A stretch of DNA of 64,000 bases. Origin: CSP1-4 sp963777975. GTDB taxonomy: Bacteria > Chloroflexota > Limnocylindria > Limnocylindrales > CSP1-4. Below are positions 59,289 through 64,000 of the stretch, piece after piece. The DNA lies in the NCBI GenBank assembly GCA_963777975.1, contig CAVZSO010000011.1, positions 62,001 to 126,000 of the forward strand, written 5' to 3'. The notes under the pieces are model-generated. The model did not search any database and had not been told where the DNA came from. It saw only the letters and a program-made list of their open reading frames with translations. The position numbers and the translations under genes were made by a program. Each line of letters opens with the position of its first letter. Within the stretch, counting starts at the first letter, position 1.

Positions 59289-60922
59289 ATGTACTGGGCC
59301 GACGAGCTGGCGGCGGCCGTCACCGGGCCCCAGGTCGTCAACGACTCCAAGACCCCGTCGGGCACCGTCCATGTCGGCAGCCTGCGCGGCGTCGTGCTGC
59401 ACGACGCCATCCGCCGCGCCCTCGTCGACGTGGGCACGCCGGTCGTGTTCCGATACGGTGTCGAAGACCTGGATCCGATGGACGCTCAGGCGTTGCTCAC
59501 GCCCGATGCCGTCGCCCGCTACATGGGCGTGCCCCTGGTGAACGTGCCGGCCCCGGAGGGCAGCAGCGCGCCGAACTATGCGCGCCACTTCGTGGGCCTC
59601 TTCCTGGGCACGTTCGAGGGCCTGGGCATCACGCCCGAGCTGTACTGGATGAGCGAGCGCTACGCCGCGGGCGAGATGGACCCCTACATCGTGCGCGCGC
59701 TGGACCAGGCGGCCACCATCCGCGAGATCTACCGCACCGTCAGCACCGTCGACCATCCCGACCACTGGCTGCCCATCAGCGTCATCTGCGAGAACTGCGG
59801 GCGCAGCGGCACGACCATCGCCAGCGGCTGGGACGGGCGCGAGGTGACCTACGACTGTCGCCCGGACCTGGTCGAGTGGGCCGTCGGCTGCGGCTTTCAT
59901 GGCCGCGCGTCGCCGTTCGGTGGGCGCGCCAAGCTCGTGTGGAACGTCGACTGGGCCGCGCGCTGGGGACTCGTCGGGGCGACCATCGAGGGCTGTGGCA
60001 AGGATCTCGCGACCAAGGGCGGCTCGCGCGACCGGGCCGATGCCATCAGCCGCCGCGTCTTCGACCGGGAGCCGCCGCACAATGTGCCCTACGAGTTCCT
60101 GAACATCGGCGGCAAGAAGATGAGCACCAGCAAGGGTACCGGCGCCACCGCGCATGCGATGGCCGAGACCCTGCCGCCGGAGCTGCTGCGCTTCCTCTTC
60201 CTGCGCCACAAGCCGCGCAAGGCCATCGAGTTCGATCCCGAGGGCGACGCCATCCCGGGCCTCTTCGACGAGTTCGATCGCATCGCCGGTGCGGTCGCCG
60301 GTCGAGAGGTGCGAGGTGAGCTGCCGCCCGACCCCGAGCGCATCTTCCGCGCCAGCCTGGTGACGGAGCCCGACGACCTGGTCGCCGAGGCGGCTCGCTT
60401 CCGGCCCGCCTTCCGGCACCTCGCACTCCTGGTGCAAGTCCCGGGCGTCGACCTCGACGCGCGCATCGAGGCAGAGAAAGGAGCGCCACTCGACGTCGGC
60501 GAGCGCGCCATCCTCGACCAACGCGTCGCCGTGGCGCGATCGTGGCTGGCCGAGTTCGCGCCCGATCGCTACCGGGTGGAAGTCCGAGAGCGATGGCCTG
60601 CCGGCCGAGGCGTCCGAGCTCGACGCGGCCCAGCGCGCCTATCTGGCCGCTCTCGCTGATGCCGCGACCGACTGAGCGACCGGCGGCCGGCGACGCCTGG
60701 CAGGACCTCATCTTCCGCACGGCCCAGGCGCGCGAGCTGCCCTCGGCACAGGCGTTCGGGGCCATCTACCTCGCGTTCCTCGGCCGGCCCAACGGACCCC
60801 GCGCCGGCTGGCTGCTGGCGAGCCTCGAGCCGGGCTTCGTCGAGGAGCGACTGCGCGCGGCCGCGGTCCAGGTCGGTTCGCCACCCATGTCGGACGTGCC
60901 ATCGGCGGAGGTCGGCGCATGA
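59289..60922 (+). CDS. lysK: Lysyl-tRNA synthetase, class I (two frameshifts near 3' end)
   Basis: About 540 residues. Class I signatures: TPSGTVHVGSLRG (HIGH region), CENCGRSG zinc site and KKMSTSKGTG (KMSKS). The catalytic part is intact in the first frame. At about 60588 the frame must shift to read ESDGLPAEASELDAAQRAY, and again between 60650 and 60680 to reach the C-terminus (AQARELPSAQAFGAIYLAFL, then GPRAGWLLASLEPGFVEERL), which is the family end. It charges tRNA-Lys with the archaeal-type enzyme found in a subset of bacteria. Its end overlaps the serS start (ATGA). Confidence 0.9.
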
Positions 60923-62220
60923 GCGTCGGCCTGCAGCGACTGCGCGAGGACGCCGCGCGCCTGCGCGAAGGCGCCGTCGAGAAGGGCGAGGACCCCGCTG
61001 TCGTCGATTCGGCCGTCGAGCTCGACGGCCGCCGGCGCGGGCTGCTGGGTGAGTCGGACGGGCTGAAGGCGGAACGCAACGCGATCTCCAAGTCGGTCGG
61101 CGAGGCGATCAAGGGCGGTGCCGATCCGCAGGGGCCGGAGGTCTCGGCCATCCGCGCGCGCTCGACCGAGCTCGGCGCCAGGATCGATGCCCTCGATGCC
61201 GACCTGGCCGAGGTCGAGGCTGCGCTCGACGAGCTCCTGCTGCGTATCCCCAATCCCGCCGACCCTGGCGTGCCCGTGGGCGGCGAGGAGGCCAGCATCA
61301 TCGTGCGCACGTGGGGGGAGCCCGCGTCCCACACGTTCGGGTCCGGTGACGAGCGCAAGCCGCACTGGGACCTCGGCGAGGCGTTGGGCATGCTGGCGCT
61401 CGAGGCCGGCGCCAAGGTCACCGGGTCCGGATTCCCCATCTATCGCGGGCCCGGCGCGGCCCTCCAGCGCGCGCTGATCGACTTCATGATCGGCGTCCAT
61501 ACCCGCGAGCACGGCATGACCGAGATCTGGCCACCGGCCCTGGTCAACGCCGCGTCGGCACGTGGCACCGGGCAGATCCCGGACAAAGAAGACCTGATGT
61601 ACGTGGTCACACGCGATGAGCTCTACCTGGTGCCGACCGCCGAGGTCCCGGTCACCAACATCCACCGCGACGAGATCATCGAGTCGGCCGACCTGCCCAT
61701 CCGCTACGTCGCCTACTCACCATGCTTCCGGCGCGAGGCCGGAGCGGCGGGCAAGGACACACGCGGCATCCTGCGCGTGCACCAGTTCGACAAGGTCGAG
61801 ATGGTCTGCTTCGAGCGTCCGGCCGAGTCGGACGCGACCCTCGAGTGGCTGACGGCGCGCGCCGAGGTCATCCTGCAGCGCCTCGAGCTGCCCTACCGGG
61901 TCAAGCTCATGGCGACCGGCGACATGGGCTTCGTGCAAGCCAAGAAGTACGACCTGGAGGTCTGGGCACCGGGCGTCGAGCGCTGGCTGGAGGTCAGCTC
62001 GGTCTCCAACTTCCGCGACTACCAGGCGCGACGGATGGACATCCGCTGGCGCCCCGAACCGGGTGCCAAGGCGGAGATCCTGCACACCCTCAACGGCTCC
62101 GGGCTCGCGCTGGCACGCACGGTGGCGGCCATCCTGGAAGTCCACCAGCAAGCGGACGGAAGCCTGCGTGTGCCGGCTGTCCTGCAGCCACACATGGGGG
62201 TAGACTCGATCCCTGCCTGA
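60919..62220 (+). CDS. serS: Seryl-tRNA synthetase
   Basis: 433 residues. An N-terminal coiled-coil arm binding the long tRNA-Ser arm is followed by the class II core: motif 2 CFRREAGAAGKDTRGILRVHQ, VEMVCF, motif 3 HTLNGSGLALARTVAAILE, and LEVSSVSNFRDYQARR. The enzyme also charges tRNA-Sec. It overlaps lysK by four bases, so both synthetases are cotranscribed from the greA promoter. Confidence 0.96.
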   Translation: MSVGLQRLREDAARLREGAVEKGEDPAVVDSAVELDGRRRGLLGESDGLKAERNAISKSVGEAIKGGADPQGPEVSAIRARSTELGARIDALDADLAEVEAALDELLLRIPNPADPGVPVGGEEASIIVRTWGEPASHTFGSGDERKPHWDLGEALGMLALEAGAKVTGSGFPIYRGPGAALQRALIDFMIGVHTREHGMTEIWPPALVNAASARGTGQIPDKEDLMYVVTRDELYLVPTAEVPVTNIHRDEIIESADLPIRYVAYSPCFRREAGAAGKDTRGILRVHQFDKVEMVCFERPAESDATLEWLTARAEVILQRLELPYRVKLMATGDMGFVQAKKYDLEVWAPGVERWLEVSSVSNFRDYQARRMDIRWRPEPGAKAEILHTLNGSGLALARTVAAILEVHQQADGSLRVPAVLQPHMGVDSIPA

Positions 62221-62259
62221 CCTGGGCCAGCCCGGGGGGCCTGGAGGAGGGATCACCGG

Positions 62260-62812
62260 ATGACGATGGCGCCCGGATTCGGGATGGAGCCGACCCCACC
62301 GCCCCGTCCACCCCACCGACGGACCACCACCGCCCCAGGACGTCGACGGACCACCGCCGCCCCAGGAGGCGCATCCGCCGTCGCCGTCCGATCCCCAACT
62401 CGGCAGCCCATTCCTGCGCTTGATCGCCTACATCCTCGACGTCCTGCTCATCAGCTTCATCATCGGCGCCATCTGGATCGTGCTGGTCTTCTTCGGCGCC
62501 TTTCTTGGCGACACCCTCCAGAGCCTGATCCTCGTCATCGCCGCCCTCGCCGGGCTGGTCATCTACGTCGGCTACTTCCCGTTCTTCTGGTCTCGCGACG
62601 GCCAGACGTTGGCGATGATGCCGCTTGGCCTTCGCGTCGTCGATGAGAAGACGGGCGAGCCGATCACCATGGGCAAGGCCTTCCTGCGGCTGATCGGCCT
62701 CGTGATCGGCATCGCCATCTTCTTTCTCGGCGTCATCTGGATCCTCTTCGAGGGCCGCCGCCGAGGTTGGCAGGACCTGATCGCGGGGACCATCGTCATC
62801 GGGGAGAAGTAG
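62260..62812 (+). CDS. RDD-family membrane protein with Pro-rich N-terminus (frameshifted)
   Basis: About 184 residues. From ATG 62260 (GGAGGAGGG ribosome site) a Pro-rich N-terminus begins MTMAPGFGMEPTPPP; after a shift near 62305-62312 it continues as a GPPPPQ-rich stretch and then the RDD domain: ILDVLLISFIIGAIWIVLV, RDGQTLAMMPLGLRVVDE, and a last block RRRGWQDLIAGTIVIGEK. RDD proteins are small multi-helix membrane proteins, some linked to sodium or osmotic stress; function here unknown. It is the first of a tandem pair. Confidence 0.75.
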
Positions 62813-62814
62813 CC

Positions 62815-63605
62815 ATGACCATGGAACCGAACCAGCCCGGTCAGCCTGCAGAGCCCGAGCCCGAAGCACCGGACCGAGGCCGACGACCAGCCGGCCGCGC
62901 ACGTCCGAGCCAGCGCCGTCGGAGGCACCGGCCGAGCCAGGCACACCGCCGCGCCCGAGCCCGCCGCGGCGCCGGTCGCTGCCCCTCCCCGAGCCGGCCC
63001 CGGTGGCCGCGTGCCAGAGCAGGCGCCTGCGACTGCCGCAGCGGCGCCCGCTGCTGGGCGGCCGAGGCGGCGCCCGCCGCCGCAGCCGCGGCAGCGCGCC
63101 ACCGCCGAGCGCCCCGCCGACCGCCCCGCCGGCATGGCAGCCACCGGCCGTTCCTGCGGGACCGTTTCCTGGCGTGCGGTTCGCCGACCACGGGCCACGC
63201 CTGATCTCGTTCATCCTCGATCACCTGATCATCCTCGGCATCAGCCTGGTGATCCTGGCGGCGTTCCTGATCGTGGCCGGGATCTTCGCGGCCATCGGCG
63301 TGGACTTCCTGGCGGCGACATCGGTCGTCGCGGCGATCGTCGGCTTCTTCGTCGTCTACTTCGTCTACTTCCCGTATTTCTGGACGAAGGACGGCCAGAC
63401 GCTCGGCATGCGGCCCTTCAAGCTCCGCGTGGTGATGGACAAGGATGGCGGCAAGGTCACCATGGGGCCCGCCATCCTGCGCCTGATCGGCTACTGGATC
63501 GACCAGATCATCTTCTACCTCGGGTACATCTGGGTCCTCATCGACAACCGTCGCCGCGGCTGGCACGACCTGATCGCCGGCACGGTCGTCATCCAGGAGG
63601 ACTAG
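62815..63605 (+). CDS. RDD-family membrane protein, second copy (N-terminal frame uncertain)
   Basis: The RDD domain (from about 63180) is intact: LISFILDHLIILGISLVIL, KDGQTLGMRPFKLRVVMDKDG and RRRGWHDLIAGTVVIQED, paralogous to the gene before it. The ATG at 62815 (MTMEPNQPGQPAEPEPEAP), two bases after the first RDD gene, is the likely start, but the 350-base Ala/Pro/Arg-rich region between requires at least one frame change, and its exact reading cannot be decided. If that region is read wrongly the gene may start at or near 63003. Confidence 0.7.
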
Positions 63606-63665
63606 CGCCGCACCGCGTCGGCCACGCTCGACGTCCGGGGACGATGCGCGTTCGGCCGTTCGGCT

Positions 63666-64000
63666 CTAGCGGCCGCCCACGATGACCAGCAGGATGCCGA
63701 AGATCAGCGCGGCTCCGGCGATGAGCAGGAGCCACCACCCGAGCTCGAGCAGGGCGCGCGCGTCACGGCGGCCCGGTCCCGTGCTGATGCCGGTCTCCGC
63801 GGACGGTGACGCCAAGTCGGTCGAGCCATCGATCGCGCCTTCGTCCGTGTCCCAGGCGCGGAGCCCGCGCGACTCGTCGTAGCGCGTGCGACGGGCTGGG
63901 TCGGTCAGCCAGTCACGGGCCACGTTGAGCCGCTTGGCCTGATCGTCTTCGTTCTCGTCGACCCGCACGTCCGGGTGCACCTGGCGGACGACCTCGCGAT
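63666..64000 (-). CDS. J-domain protein with C-terminal membrane helix (5' truncated by window edge)
   Basis: 111 residues are visible and the frame is open at the right edge. The piece begins in a J domain: HPD (VRQVHPDVRVDE), then DDQAKRLNVARDWLTDPARRTRYDESRG. An Asp/Ser-rich linker follows, then one membrane helix (LGWWLLLIAGAALIFGILLVIV) and the end GGR. The J domain is thus anchored at the membrane by its C-terminus, probably to present Hsp70 to membrane clients. The N-terminal part lies outside the window. Confidence 0.8.
   Translation of the reverse strand, partial: REVVRQVHPDVRVDENEDDQAKRLNVARDWLTDPARRTRYDESRGLRAWDTDEGAIDGSTDLASPSAETGISTGPGRRDARALLELGWWLLLIAGAALIFGILLVIVGGR

Overview
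The window is a very GC-rich (roughly 70 percent), gene-dense bacterial chromosome segment with about 63 protein genes, no tRNA, rRNA, CRISPR array or insertion sequence that I can recognise, and only one gene-free stretch over 300 bases (4789-5201). The gene set (class I lysyl-tRNA synthetase, membrane pyrophosphatase, type III pantothenate kinase, lipoproteins with a lipobox, DUF885 peptidase, RDD proteins, coenzyme-B12 acyl-CoA mutase, start codons often placed directly behind a TANNNT box) suggests an uncultured member of the Chloroflexota (Limnocylindria-like) or a related high-GC lineage. That placement is inference.

Layout. 1-4.8 kb: the end of a TPR/adenylate cyclase protein, then an AlkZ-like DNA glycosylase and an ATP-dependent DNA ligase in one operon, then a J-domain protein. 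5.2-12.4 kb: a lipoprotein, the large subunit of a B12-dependent acyl-CoA mutase, a DinB-like protein, an arsR-trxA operon divergent from an MFS exporter-threonine dehydratase pair, and a small zincin peptidase. 12.4-14.2 kb: two alpha/beta hydrolases. 14.2-20.3 kb: a sulfation module (phosphodiesterase, cysC, sulfotransferase, cysN, cysD, cysQ). 20.2-25.1 kb: thioesterase, histone-deacetylase-like amidohydrolase, tatA, folE, a broken beta-propeller lipoprotein and a quinone oxidoreductase. 25.1-30 kb: mutase small subunit, meaB, 3-hydroxybutyryl-CoA dehydrogenase, acyl-CoA dehydrogenase and thiolase, a route joining (iso)butyryl-CoA to acetyl-CoA. 30-36 kb: DegV, glutamate dehydrogenase, DUF885 peptidase, an unknown protein and a BioD/DRTGG ATPase. 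36-42.7 kb (minus strand): a coenzyme A operon (tandem hydrolase, coaX, coaBC, panB, panC) ending in an aadA-like nucleotidyltransferase. 43.3-48.5 kb: a BMP-type nucleoside ABC importer. 48.7-51.2 kb: M16 peptidase, TPR protein and ndk. 51.2-54.8 kb: two complex-I/hydrogenase-4-like membrane proteins and lepB. 55-64 kb: hppA, uppP, argR, greA, lysK, serS, two RDD proteins and the end of a second J-domain protein.

Two features cut across the window. About a dozen reading frames, including single-copy housekeeping genes (lysK, uppP, gdhA, meaB), are broken by one-base shifts, several in C or G runs, while the protein reads on normally in the next frame. This looks more like residual indel error in the assembly than real gene decay, so I give these genes their full reconstructed extents. 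Also, many genes lack a ribosome binding site and have a TANNNT box ending 6-8 bases before the start codon, which points to leaderless transcripts.

The most interesting biology is the mutase: the large subunit carries the Phe/Gln pair of isobutyryl-CoA mutase rather than the Tyr/Arg pair of methylmalonyl-CoA mutase, and its presumed small subunit sits 17.5 kb away at the head of a butyryl-CoA oxidation operon. Next are the self-contained PAPS/sulfotransferase island without sulfite-forming genes, and the orphan antiporter-like membrane pair with a very long Ala/Pro-rich tail.
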